Source of the DNA: Helicoverpa zea
Taxonomy: Eukaryota > Arthropoda > Insecta > Lepidoptera > Noctuidae
Assembly (NCBI RefSeq): GCF_022581195.2
Contig: NC_061471.1
Coordinates: 4,464,001 to 4,528,000 of the forward strand
Length of the DNA: 64,000 nucleotides
Direction of reading: 5' to 3'
In this document: positions 10,938 to 21,575 of the stretch, in pieces
Position numbering within the stretch: the stretch's first letter is position 1
Layout of the letters: each line of letters opens with the position of its first letter
Made by a program: the position numbers and the translations under genes
The notes under the pieces: generated by a model
What the model was told of the DNA's origin: nothing
The model's database searches: none
What the model saw: only the letters and a program-made list of their open reading frames with translations

Positions 10938-11671
10938 TTTGTTTCAGTTCGATGTTTAGACGCACATGGACATTAATGAACAGATATCACAATAGGTAAC
11001 GTTACAAGACACTGTGTCGGGTTGTTTGTCGAGGTAGAGATAGTGCCCGTCGCAACTGGCGGTGCGGTGGCCACTGATGCTGGCGAACGGTGCTTGGCAC
11101 TCGTCATGTTGCATAAGTACCGGCCACAGTTGATACAGATTATCATTTGGGGGACACCAGTACCTACTTTCGCTACTTACCTACATTTATATTTTTTTCA
11201 GTAGATATGATTTGAAAGAGTCGTTCTCCTTGTCAACGACAAATATCAATGAATGCTGAGTCAATAATTACCTATATGTAAGTGCCCATATTCATAGGAT
11301 TATGTAGGTATATGTAGAGATATATAGTGCATAGGCATTCACCTACAACAAACTTATAAACATACATATGAATGTACGTTCTCCTGTGTTACAGCGTACC
11401 TTAGTAATATTATTTATGTAGATACTAGAACTGTCGACACAGCGCGCTTAATTGAACAGCCTAGGGGCAGGCCTTCCAATGTCTGATATGTAGCAATCAC
11501 TAAATAAATAACCTACCTAGATGTCAGCTAAGTTCCAGTGTGTCCATCCTAAGTTCCATCCGTCGTACTATTTATATAAAACGCGTTTTTATTGACCATC
11601 GGAAATATAAGATATTAAGGCGCGTGCTTATTACCGTGAGTAGTTTACGAATTTCAGCTCGACAACTGCAT

Positions 11672-11864
11672 CATCTATTCTAATATTATAAAGCTGAAGA
11701 GTTTCTTTGTTTGAACGCGCTAATCTCAGGAACTACTGGTCCGATTTGAAAATTTCTTTCAGTGTTAGATAGCCCATTTATCGAGGAAGGCTATAGGCTA
11801 CTTTTTATCCCGCTACGGGAAGTAGTTCCCACGGGATGCGGGTGAAACCGCTGGCAGAAGCTAG
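11672..11864 (+). repeat. Dispersed lepidopteran repeat (TAATATTATAAAGCTGAAG family)
   Basis: The copy runs from CTAATATTATAAAGCTGAAG to GGCAGAAGCTAGT and contains the highly conserved core GGTCCGATTTGAAAATTTC and GCCCATTTATCGAGGAAGG. Opposite-strand copies lie at 12105 and 35795, and a version with an internal deletion at 16838. It has no coding capacity. I recognise it as an abundant repeat of moths and butterflies but will not name the class; helitron-like or SINE are both possible. Confidence 0.8.
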
Positions 11865-12104
11865 TCCTTCATAAAATAGTAATGTAATAGATTTTAAACG
11901 AGAACTGACCCTGATCTCTCTTAAACTAAACTTGTTTCTCTTCAGTTATTCGACATTCACCTCGAACTAACAAGGGTAAAACGGAGGGTACTTAGTCCTT
12001 ATGATAAGTATAAATTAAATGTCTAAACAAAAGCCGTAAGATCAACTGTTCATAATGATTTCAACTTTATTTATCCCTAGGTACAACATGCTATGTATAA
12101 GCAC

Positions 12105-12298
12105 ACTAGCTTCTGCCAGCGGTTTCACCCGCATCCCGTGGGAACTACTTCCCGTACCGGGATAAACGTAGCATAGCCTTCCTCGATAAATGGACTATCT
12201 AATACTGAAAGAAATTTTCAAATCGGACCAGTAGTTCCTGAGATTAGCGCGTTCAAACAAACAAACAAACTCTTCAGCTTTATAATATTAGTATAGAT
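12105..12298 (-). repeat. Dispersed lepidopteran repeat, opposite copy
   Basis: Same family as 11672 in reverse orientation, from CTAGCTTCTGCCAGCGG to AATATTAGTATAGAT, and close to full length. Together with the copy at 11672 it makes an inverted pair separated by about 240 bp. Confidence 0.8.
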
Positions 12299-13447
12299 AA
12301 TATTGTGCTGGAATCTACACAGCTCCGAACCAGATATTCTTAAAATCCAATAACTACATGAAACACGAAACCACGGTAAAGAAGGATTTTTTTCCGGAAT
12401 TAACAGAGTTTCATCAAGGAAAGGTATAATTCTCTACTGTCTTTGCTCCGCCTCAAGATACCTCAGGCTAATATGCACCTAGTAAGCGATAAATGTGAGG
12501 TGATGTAACAAATAAGGCAAAATCAATATAAAAAAAAACAACTAGGTCGATGCCTTAAATAGCCCGCGCGGCGTAATGTGAGTGACGTAGGCAGAGAGAG
12601 ATACTGCAGTCATGTCCGCTTTCCTCACGGAGTAACGCAACGAAAGATTACGTTAAAGGCTAAAGAGTAAAGCATAAGGTAAATCCGTTATCTTTTGAAA
12701 CCGGGCCGGAGAAGCTCTTGTCACACATTCAGTCGCATCGGTCACGCATGTTTTAATGAGACGAAGGTCTGTAAGGAAATACTTATTTCTATCTATGTCC
12801 GATCAATGTGTATTTTTGTAATAACTTTTTTACTAATTTACGAAACATCAAGCCACCTTTGCATTAATAAATAAATTTTTTCATTTTCCAAATCAAGGAA
12901 TCAATCAGATCCTGGACCTGTAGGTAGGTTTCCTAGACAGTGGGACCATAACGGAAAGAAAACTAATTTTCAGCAAAATACTTTGTTTGTCCTTTCCAAA
13001 ACGCAAACTTTAACTTTATTTAGGATGACTTTATTTATTGAACCATGCTACGGATTATAAGGGCTCGGTAAAGTGTTTTTTAGGGTTCCGTAGTACCTAA
13101 CCTAGGAACCTTAACCTTTACCCAACTAATTGAACAGTTTTTGAAAAAATAATATTATAATTTCGGACCTAAGTTTCTTAACCGCATTCGCAAACATTTC
13201 ATTGACTCAGTTTACATATTTTATAACCTTCAACGTATCTTCCTTCAAATAAAATAAGAAAATATTAAAATCGATTCTCAAAATTCAAAATGACCACCGA
13301 AAACCCAACATATAGCCCATCTATTTATTATGAGTTAGTAACCTATTTTTCCGAGAGATGTCGCTGTACTTTGCGCTACTTCGAGCTGTTAAGATTTTTT
13401 TTGAGTTGATGAACCGACACGGCCGGTTTTTTTGGAAAAACTTGTAA

Positions 13448-13921
13448 TGCTACGTTCACACGCGCGTGCAGCCCGTCGCGGGCAGGCGGACATTCAAGCT
13501 GTTCACACGCGCGCCGTCGTGTCAGTCAGTGCAAGAATGGCGAGCAGCGAGGATCTCGGTGATGTTGCTGTCATAGCCTTTGGCTTAACTTATTTTTATT
13601 GGAAAAAGAAATAAAATGATGAACGACGTTGACCATTCCGCTATGTTGTAATCTCCGATCGTAACGACTTTCTTAGAACGTTGAATGAAGATCCACACGT
13701 CGCGAAAGCGCAGGAGAAACTGATTGCCCGCGCGCGTGTAAACAGTCGCCGGGCGCCCGCACATTCATCCTTTGAACTTTGCCAAAAAAACCGACACTCG
13801 CCCGATTCGCGGCATTCACGGGCACGGGCGCGTTCACGGGCTCGGGCGTACCGTTTACACGCTCGTGAACGTGAATGTGCCCGTTGAATGTCGATCTGAA
13901 CGCGCGCGTGTGAACGTACCA
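13448..13921. mobile_element. GC-rich Harbinger-like MITE with TAA target duplication
   Basis: The ends TGCTACGTTCACACGCGCG and its mirror CGCGCGTGTGAACGTACCA form inverted repeats with one internal mismatch, and both are flanked by TAA (13445-13447 and 13922-13924), the 3-bp duplication typical of PIF/Harbinger. The interior is rich in CGCG and GCCCGTGAACG-like runs, which create long but meaningless open frames on both strands. No transposase is encoded. Confidence 0.75.
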
Positions 13922-14233
13922 TAACTAAAGGTCATGGCTTGGTGGCTCGTTAGTCGCAATGATCAAAAACCATTCAAAAACGCAAACTGGCAACATTATG
14001 TTATGCACAGTTGTCTTGTCAAACTTGTCAATGTCGTTTATAGTAAAAAAAAACGGGCCATGCGTTGATTTGTTTTGATATGACTGTGAATTAAAATAAA
14101 TCAGGGAGAATATTTAAAAATATTAAAGATACAGTCTTCAGCTGTGCGCATATTCCTACCAAGGATTTAGATAACTTAAGCCCTATCCGGGTTACAGGTT
14201 GAAATAAACACTGGGTAATTGATAATAACACAA

Positions 14234-16144
14234 ATGGCTCTGCTGAACGAGAAACCGCGTGTTATTTTAGAAGAATTTCGTGTTAAGGTACTATTAAACT
14301 AAAAAAAATATAACATTCATATAATGAAATAAGATTTAAATGTAACAAAATAATCACACCTGTAATTTATTTTAGAATGCACCTAATGATTATGGAATGG
14401 CTGACGAAAAATGGAATTTCAAAAAATTTGCTAAAAACTTTCGTATTGTTATCGTGCGGATGGACAATTTTGAAATGGAATTTGATTTAATTGGTATACA
14501 GCCAGCATTCGCAAATGCATTCAGGCGGCTGATGTTGAGTGAAGTTCCAAGCATGGCTATTGAGAAAGTGATGATAAGGAACAATACCTCGATAATACAG
14601 GACGAAGTTTTGGCACACAGATTGGGTTTAATTCCCTTGCGAGCAGATCCTAGACTGTTTGAATATCGTCCAGAAGGTGACCACTTGCATTTTATTGTTT
14701 ACTAGCTGTTACCTGTATAGGGTTGATATATAGCCTATGCTACTGAGGAAGAGAGTAACTTTTTCAAATCGCTGCAGTTGTTTTGGATTTTTTAGGGTCC
14801 AAACAATCCAACCAACAAGAAATGATTCCTCTTTATTATATTAGTATGGATACTATTGAAGTATAGATTTTGCTCCCCTTCACTATGTGGTATATAGGAT
14901 GTGTGTGTGTATATAGGATAGGCTTCACAATTGCTATCTGGTTGGTTCAATTAAGTACTCATTTTTTTTATTTGCAGATGCAACAGATGGGACCGAGTTT
15001 AATACTTTAGAGTTCACATTAAAAGTGAAGTGCTCTTTGAATAAATCACAACCAAAAGACTCATATAGAGCAGAGGATTTATATGAAAACCATAGTGGTA
15101 TGTGTTTACTCCTGTATTTCAACTCTCTCAATAACTCTCAATTTAAAAAAAGTTTTTAAGGCCCAAATTCACCTACAACATAACATCAAAATTGAATGTA
15201 AAAAATTCATAGTTAACAGTATTTTTTAAGAAAACTGATGTTTATGTTGATGGTGGAAAAAAATAATAGATTTTATCAACCACAATTTATTAAGATTAAA
15301 ATTAATTGTGGTTCTCAATTCCAGTATATTCATCCCATATCAAATGGCAGCCTATTGGAAATCAAGCTTCTGTTCATAAAGAAACAGACGTTGGCCCTGT
15401 GCATGAAGACATACTAATATCCAAGATGAGGCCAGGACATGAGATGGACCTAACTCTGGTGGCAGTTAAGGGTATTGGGAGAGACCATGCAAAGTTTAGC
15501 CCAGTGGGTAAGTCATCAAATTTAATGAGTGTTCATATCACATTATCTGCAAAAACTCTGTTTGGATAGTTTTCGTGACATAAAAAATTATGTTCAAGTA
15601 CCTAGATAAAAAGAATTTTGGTGGTTTGATCTAGAATAAGACATTGATAGAAATGTAACATCATCTTAAAATAAAATCAATACCCAAGTTGTAATATTAT
15701 TTTCAGCTACAGCTTCATACCGCCTATTACCTGAAGTGACACTGACTCGGGAAGTACGCGGCAGTGAGGCTTCTTTGCTACAAAGTTGCTTTGCACCAGG
15801 AGTGATTGGCTTGGATTCAGAAGGGCGAGCTTATGTACGAGACGCCAGATACGACACATGTAGCAGAAATGTGTTCAGATACGACGAAATAAAAGATGCA
15901 GTCATACTAAGTAGAGTTCGAGACCATTTTATATGTGAGTATTTTACGTGTTGCATATATTTAGTAAATATATTATATTGAAAATGTATTATAAAAAAAA
16001 ATACAAAGTTAACTATGCCTGTATTTTACAGTTTCTGTGGAGTCTACTGGAGCCATGCACCCTAGTGTGATATTTGTAGAAGCTGTTAAAGTGTTGCGAG
16101 ACAAATGTAAATCATTTTTGGATGAATTGAATAAATTTAATTAA
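14234..16144 (+). CDS. POLR1C: DNA-directed RNA polymerases I and III subunit RPAC1
   Basis: Six exons join in frame: 14234-14287, 14376-14676, 14978-15097, 15325-15507, 15707-15934 and 16032-16144, giving 332 residues, close to the known length of RPAC1/AC40 (335-346). The protein is the alpha-like subunit that pairs with RPAC2 to nucleate assembly of Pol I and Pol III. The N-terminal MALLNEKPRVILEEF is followed by an alpha-type dimerisation motif, AFANAFRRLMLSEVPS (about 62-77), and by HRLGLIPLRADP. The exon 4-5 part carries the inserted domain and the second half of the alpha fold (GVIGLDSEGRAYVRDARYD), and exon 6 closes with SVESTGAMHPSVIF, a conserved RPAC1 signature. All junctions use GT-AG and preserve phase. 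Intron 2 contains degenerate repeat sequence. Confidence 0.95.
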
Positions 16145-17286
16145 AAACTGTTCCTAGCATTATTGAGTTAATTATATTTTTATCTAAGTATGCTTTGCAA
16201 TCACCTCTTCATATCGTGCGTTTTCTATATTTTAGCTCAACTTCTAAGTTAGGTGTGATTTTATAGGGATTTTTATAAAGCCCTATAAAATTATTTATTT
16301 AATTATCATATTTAGCGCCCTCCACTATGCCTCTCCTTTTTATCCCTGAGATTGAATCAGACAGTATTATAAAGTAATAAATATCAAGTAGAATCCCCCC
16401 CCCCCCCGGTTTCACCTGCAACCCGGAGAAATATGTATAGCCTCTTGTTACTCGGCGAAGCCTTTAGATAGGTACCTATATTTCCTCTTGAAATCTATAC
16501 TTCCTTCTTCCTCCTGCTGCCCTGATCCCAAATTTATTTGTGGTCTGCGCAATATCATCTACACTTCCAAACCAATATAATAAAAAGGTTTTTTTTGTTT
16601 ATACCCAAAAGGCTCCGAAACTACTGAACCGATTTGAAAATTCTTTCGCAAGAGAAAGTCTCCCGGGGTAACATAACATATGACTTCTTTTATTTGATTT
16701 GAACTTAGACGAACAAGCTCATTTAAAGAACTTTTGGTACAATGTGTCTGTCTCTGTATAAAAGTTCACCATACCAAAAAGTCGTGAATATTGTGCTCCA
16801 AATAGGTAGTAAACTCCTACAAGGGCTACAACATCTATACTAATATTATAAAGCTGAAGAGTCCCATTTATCGAGGAAGGCTATAGGCTACTTTTTATCC
16901 CAGGGGAAGTAGTTCCCACGGGATGCGGGTGAAACCGTTGGCAGAAGCTAGTATAAAATATATCGATGGCTACAAGCTTCTTGACCGTAAATAATTTTAC
17001 CATGTTGGCAAACATGTCAGTTGACACTATGCTATGCTAATGACAGTCCATCGCAGATGACAACATGTCATATTGTCAATAACATACAAACACTTGGTTT
17101 GCTTGGTGTATTTCCTAAATACAAACAATAAGTTTATATTTGTTCGGAAATTAATAAAGTGTTTACGTAGTTACTTATAATTATTTATTCACAAATTAAA
17201 TCTTTTCAAGGAATTTGATTTAATATATTTCGTAACTTCCCTAAGGCAGAGGGTCATCCTGCCCTCACGATTTTAGACTTGTCACA
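16145..17286. other. Intergenic interval with repeats
   Basis: No gene. There is an 11-base C run at about 16397, and a repeat copy at 16838-16950. Confidence 0.5.
16838..16950 (+). repeat. Internally deleted copy of the 11672 repeat family
   Basis: It starts ATCTATACTAATATTATAAA and ends GGCAGAAGCTAGT but lacks the central part (the GCGCTAATCTCAGG...TCAGTGTTAG block), so it joins AGCTGAAGAG directly to TCCCATTTATCGAGG. Confidence 0.75.
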
Positions 17287-17873
17287 ATGGGAAGCTTGGA
17301 TAGGGCTGTTTTAACGGGATTTATCTGTCGATTATGCTCTGAAATGCATCGAGTTGTTCTGCACATATATGGAGAAGAAGGTACACGCTTGAGCATATCT
17401 GAGAAAATCAGCAGATACCTTTCAATTAATGTAAGTACTTTTACTTAATTTTCATACTTTCAGCTCAGGTAGATTTTTTGTGTACTTTATGTACCATAAA
17501 TGTGATATGTCCGCCCAGATGGAACTACTGTGCGGCGAACAAAGGATTGCAGCTATGATACCGAAAACCTTTAATTAAAATGTGTGAAAATAATGCGAAT
17601 CCTTACTAATATCATAAACGCCAAAATAACATTGAAATTTGTAAAGACAATTTGTTTTATATGAATTAATATTTACAGGTATCACGATCAGACCCACTGC
17701 CAAAAACAATTTGCAAAAGTTGTTTAGAACGTTTGGAAAGTCAACACAGGCTAGTCATGGTAATGGAGCGTGCTGCTGTTATACTGAAACAAACACGGAA
17801 TGATCAGGAAATTGACCGTGGCAAAGAAAATAGTGATAACAATAATACTAGTGATCCATCACCAACATCATAA
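17287..17873 (+). CDS. Small ZAD-domain (zinc-finger associated domain) protein, 112 aa
   Basis: Exon 1 (17287-17430) and exon 2 (17679-17873) join in phase 0 at GT-AG sites to give a 112-residue protein. It has the four cysteines of a ZAD: FICRLCSEM near residue 14-18 and PKTICKSCLERLE in the start of exon 2, with an acidic linker (YGEEGTRLSISEKI) and a helical tail. ZAD domains dimerise and normally sit at the N terminus of arthropod C2H2 zinc-finger proteins, but here the frame ends after a Ser/Asn/Asp-rich tail (NSDNNNTSDPSPTS) with no C2H2 fingers. Start chosen because it is the first ATG and gives the usual spacing to the first CxxC. Function unknown; it may act as a dimerisation partner or be a truncated gene. 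No C2H2 exon is seen before the inverted-repeat element downstream. Confidence 0.8.
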
Positions 17874-18430
17874 TATAGCCTAATGAAACTTATGGAATAT
17901 TAAGACAAGCATTAACATTAAATTAGTAAGGATTGATGGCATTCCTATTTATTTTTTGAGTTCAACAATTCACCATGTCCTGTTATACTGGTAGATATGC
18001 AACAGGTGGCTTATACTTATAATTATGTCAACTCCTAATCAAGCAAATTATTTAAAAAGTCCATTTTTGGTTGGCGATATAATATTGGTTTCCTAAAATG
18101 TATGTTTGTTAAATATGTTTTTTCCTTCTTTCATTGATGAGTATTATATTATTATAATTGCTCTGGGAACAGGGCAGGAGGAAGAAGAATTTAATTGTGT
18201 CAATGTTCCAAAGTTTTGATTCATTAGCTTTTTCATTTTTTCATTTCATTTCATTCACACCTGTCTGAAGCAGATTAGCCATTTCAGACTTTAGAGTCCA
18301 GGTTTCCCCAAGGTGTTTTCCTTAAACTTTACTCAATCATTGGTGTTCTAGATATACATAGAAAGTTCAAGTTACGATTATACTTGCCTGACCTTTAATC
18401 AAACTTAAATACTTAAACTTGAGAGACTTA
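17874..18430. other. 3' flank of the ZAD gene
   Basis: No coding exon, in particular no C2H2 zinc-finger exon, is seen. It contains a short 'tttcattttttcatttcatttcatt' run and degenerate repeat sequence around 18240-18420. Confidence 0.5.
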
Positions 18431-18604
18431 CGGCCAGTTTCTTCATCAAAAGTAAAAGTCAAAGTAATGTCTAAGTAAAAGTAACGGTCAAATTCGTTTT
18501 TTCAAGGCTAAAGTGACAGCAAAACTAATAGAAAAAACGAATTTGACCGTTACTTTTACTTTAGACATTACTTTGACTTTTACTTTTGATGAAGAAACTG
18601 GCTG
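18431..18604. mobile_element. Short palindromic MITE with TTA target duplication
   Basis: Two arms of about 71-72 bp (18433-18503 and 18531-18602), starting GCCAGTTTCTTCATCAAAAG, are inverted copies differing by one indel, leaving a spacer of under 30 bp. Flanks are TTA at 18428-18430 and 18605-18607, fitting a PIF/Harbinger-type duplication. It would fold into a nearly perfect hairpin. No coding capacity. Confidence 0.8.
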
Positions 18605-19719
18605 TTAGTGCTGTAACCACTTGGCCACTGCAACTATATTATATTATTTATGTCCATCAGGATTGAGGAGCCACTTTTTGTATCTTAATGAAATTTTGTA
18701 CTTATTTAGTAGTAAGTTAAAAAGTATTGTAGGCTCAATCTTGGAATTTGTAGTATAATAGTTCAAAAGTTATATGAACACAAAGGTGGCTCCTCAATCT
18801 AAATATTTGGACTGAGGAGCCACGTTGGAACACAGAAAGTATACGATGTACATTCTTGAAAATTTTGTACGATTTAGTAGTAATTGAGCGCAATGAGTAC
18901 TAAAAATTTAATTCCACTACCTTTAATATTTAAGAAGATACAATACTTTTAATGTGGCACCTTAACCCATACAATGAAAGTGTGAATTCCCATGAATCGT
19001 AAGTGGCAAATTCAAATTACACCCCATAAACATTTAGTAGTAAGTGTGCCTGAATTTGTAGTACATAAACAAAGTAGCAAACCTGAGTGAATTTTGTAAA
19101 AAAACGTATTTTAAGTGGCTCCTCAATCCTGACGTTTCTGAAATGAGAAAATGCTTGAGTTACCTGAAATCGGAATGGAATAAAAAAAATAAAGACACTA
19201 ACATTTAGTATAAATTTCTACTAAATATACATGCACAAATGAAAATTGTATGTATTCAATATCTGATAAAAAATCATCTTTTCCATATTCCTTAGGACGT
19301 CGCCATTAAGGGTGACCATGTAATATGAATAAAAATCAGGATAAATAGGTAGTTCTCAGCTTTGCCGCCAATTTTTTATTAAACCTCTGTAGGCAAACAC
19401 ATTTATGGCCATTCCGCCTCTTGAATGACAAAATATTATTGGGTAAATACAAAAGTATTTAATAACCTTACTTAATAAAGTACCTATTTAATAAACTTGC
19501 TTTGTCATTCTACATTGCTGGAGCGGTGTAATGTTCCAAATTCAAAAAACGCGCCTGTTTTTTTTGCCCTTTATAGGGCAGGCTAAAGTGTTACGACCAT
19601 ACTGCCTAGTATTTCGTAGTGGCAATGGATTTGATTTTCATTGTCCGTAAATTCGATACTTCGCATTTTTTTTTAATAATGACAGCATTACATATGAAAC
19701 ATATTTGCTGCGTTGTTGT

Positions 19720-20090
19720 AACCGACTTCAAAAAAAAGGAGCTGGTTCTCAAGTCACTTGTTATTTTCTTTGTTACTCGCTACCTCGAAGACGCCTGGAC
19801 CGAAATGATTTTTTTTTCTTTCTACTCGCAGTTTTGTCCCATAGCTAACAGGTTATTCGTGATATGACTATGAAGGTTTGGATCTTACTTGATGATGGAG
19901 GCGACAGAAAATCAAGGGAACTCCGTATCGGTATATAGCAACTGCCAAATGTTTGGGATCATTGGCTTCGTATTAACGAGATCTTTACACCGAAATATGT
20001 TATGAGTACCATATCAGACCTGACAATGAAGACAAAGTGCGTTAAGGGAACTCCTTAACGGTTGATAGCAGCTACCTTGTGTTAGGCCAT
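19720..20090. repeat. 'AACCGACTTC..AAAAAGGAG' dispersed repeat, in spacer of the inverted repeat
   Basis: The stretch begins AACCGACTTCAAAAAAAAGGAG and includes GATGATGGAGG and GAGGGAACTCC-like phrases also seen at 21943-22500 and 38275-38600. It is a non-coding relic of a common lepidopteran repeat, probably a retroelement 3' region. Confidence 0.5.
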
Positions 20091-20144
20091 ATTTTATTTA
20101 TTTTGGTAAAGAGTTTCCACAACTGATAAACTACATATAGCTAC

Positions 20145-20300
20145 ATATATACATATTTATAAATACATATCATAACACCCAGACCACGGCCAACAAGCAT
20201 GCTTATCACACAAATGTCGACCGAACTGGGAATCGAACCGGGGACCTCAGGTTCGGCGGTCCGGCATGATGACCATTGCGCCATCGAGGTCGTCAAAATA
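20145..20300 (-). repeat. Dispersed repeat containing GGGAATCGAACCGGGGACC
   Basis: The sequence with CCAACAAGCATGCTTATCAC, GAATCGAACCGGGGACCTC and GGTCCGGCATGATGACCATTGCGCC matches a repeat I recognise as frequent in lepidopteran genomes. The GAATCGAACC piece is a box-B-like mirror, but there is no tRNA fold, so I do not call a tRNA gene. Confidence 0.5.
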
Positions 20301-21575
20301 TTACTAGCATCAAAAGGTTTTGCCAAGCATGTGTATCTATTCTTAATTTTAATTTTGGAGAATTGCTAAGTAAGTTGTTAAAACCTTGTTCTTAATTTCT
20401 AGTAGAAATTTTGTCGGTGTTTTGAATAGCAAGTTTTCCAAGTGATGTTCAGGAAACTGATACTGCAGTTTTAATAACTGATTGATGAACATTTTTGTTA
20501 CATCAAAACATTTTAGAAAAATCATGCACATTTAGTAAAATTGACAGCTGTACTAAATGAGAATAAGATCTCGAATATATGACATGTCATATATTGAGAC
20601 TACACTATGTCAGCCCAATATGTCGCCACAGCGAGAGCACGGCGGCAAAGCTGAGAGCTTTGCCGCCGTGATCCTTATCCTGATGTTCTTCATATTACAT
20701 GGTCACCCTTAATGGCGACGTCCTAAGGAATATGGAAAAGATGATTTTTTATCAGATATTGAATACATACAATTTTCATTTGTGCATGTATATTTAGTAG
20801 AAATTTATACTAAATGTTAGTGTCTTTATTTTTTTTATTCCATTCCGATTTCAGGTAGCTCAAGCATTTTCTCATTTCAGAAACGTCAGGATTGAGGAGC
20901 CACTTAAAATACGTTTTTTTACAAAATTCACTCAGGTTTGCTACTTTGTTTATGTACTACAAATTCAGGCACACTTACTACTAAATGTTTATGGGGTGTA
21001 ATTTGAATTTGCCACTTACGATTCATGGGAATTCACACTTTCATTGTATGGGTTAAGGTGCCACATTAAAAGTATTGTATCTTCTTAAATATTAAAGGTA
21101 GTGGAATTAAATTTTTAGTACTCATTGCGCTCAATTACTACTAAATCATACAAAATTTTCAAGAATGTACATCGTATACTTTCTGTGTTCCAACGTGGCT
21201 CCTCAGTCCAAATATTTAGATTGAGGAGCCACCTTTGTGTTCATATAACTTTTGAACTATTATACTACAAATTCCAAGATTGAGCCTACAATACTTTTTA
21301 ACTTACTACTAAATAAGTACAAAATTTCATTATGATACAAAAAGTGGCTCCTCAATCCTGATGGACATTATTATTTTGATTATATAGTGTAACACTTTCT
21401 AAACTATATTTTTTAGCATGACCTAGATAATACAATGGTTGTTGTCTATGGTTTCCTCTTTTAGATATTTACATAATAGGGTAATGTTATTTATAATTAG
21501 GTACTTTAAATAAAATTAATTTAGAGTAAGTACTGGATTAAGTTTATTTTAAAATTTTAATCTACAAACATAATT

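Larger units (their letters stand above)
10938..13447. other. Upstream region of the WAP-like gene and intergenic repeats
   Basis: No gene recognised. A GC-richer patch at about 11020-11110 may be promoter or 5'-UTR of the minus-strand WAP-like gene. Two opposite copies of a lepidopteran repeat lie at 11672 and 12105, and a short 'TTTTTAGGGTTCCGTAG' fragment at about 13078 belongs to the family described at 30083. Confidence 0.4.
18651..21367. repeat. 2.7 kb element with two ~0.7 kb near-identical inverted arms
   Basis: The left arm (18651 to about 19373) and right arm (about 20640 to 21367) are reverse complements. In the parts I compared base by base (several hundred bp) they differ at about one position per 100 or fewer. 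The outer ends TGTCCATCAGGATTGAGGAG are flanked by TTA on both sides. Each arm itself contains GGATTGAGGAGCCAC-type motifs in both orientations, so it looks built from two smaller foldback units. Near the inner ends the arms diverge by indels around GGCGGCAAAGCTGAGA. The spacer (about 19374-20640) carries unrelated repeat sequence. No transposase is encoded. Transcribed through, it would form a very long hairpin. Confidence 0.9.

Noticed and set aside
13432..13922. Several open frames on both strands (60-93 codons) rich in Arg/Ala
   Set aside because: They lie within the CG-repeat interior of a TIR element; the absence of stops reflects composition.
20215..20285. tRNA-like GAATCGAACCGGGG
   Set aside because: Part of a dispersed repeat; no cloverleaf.
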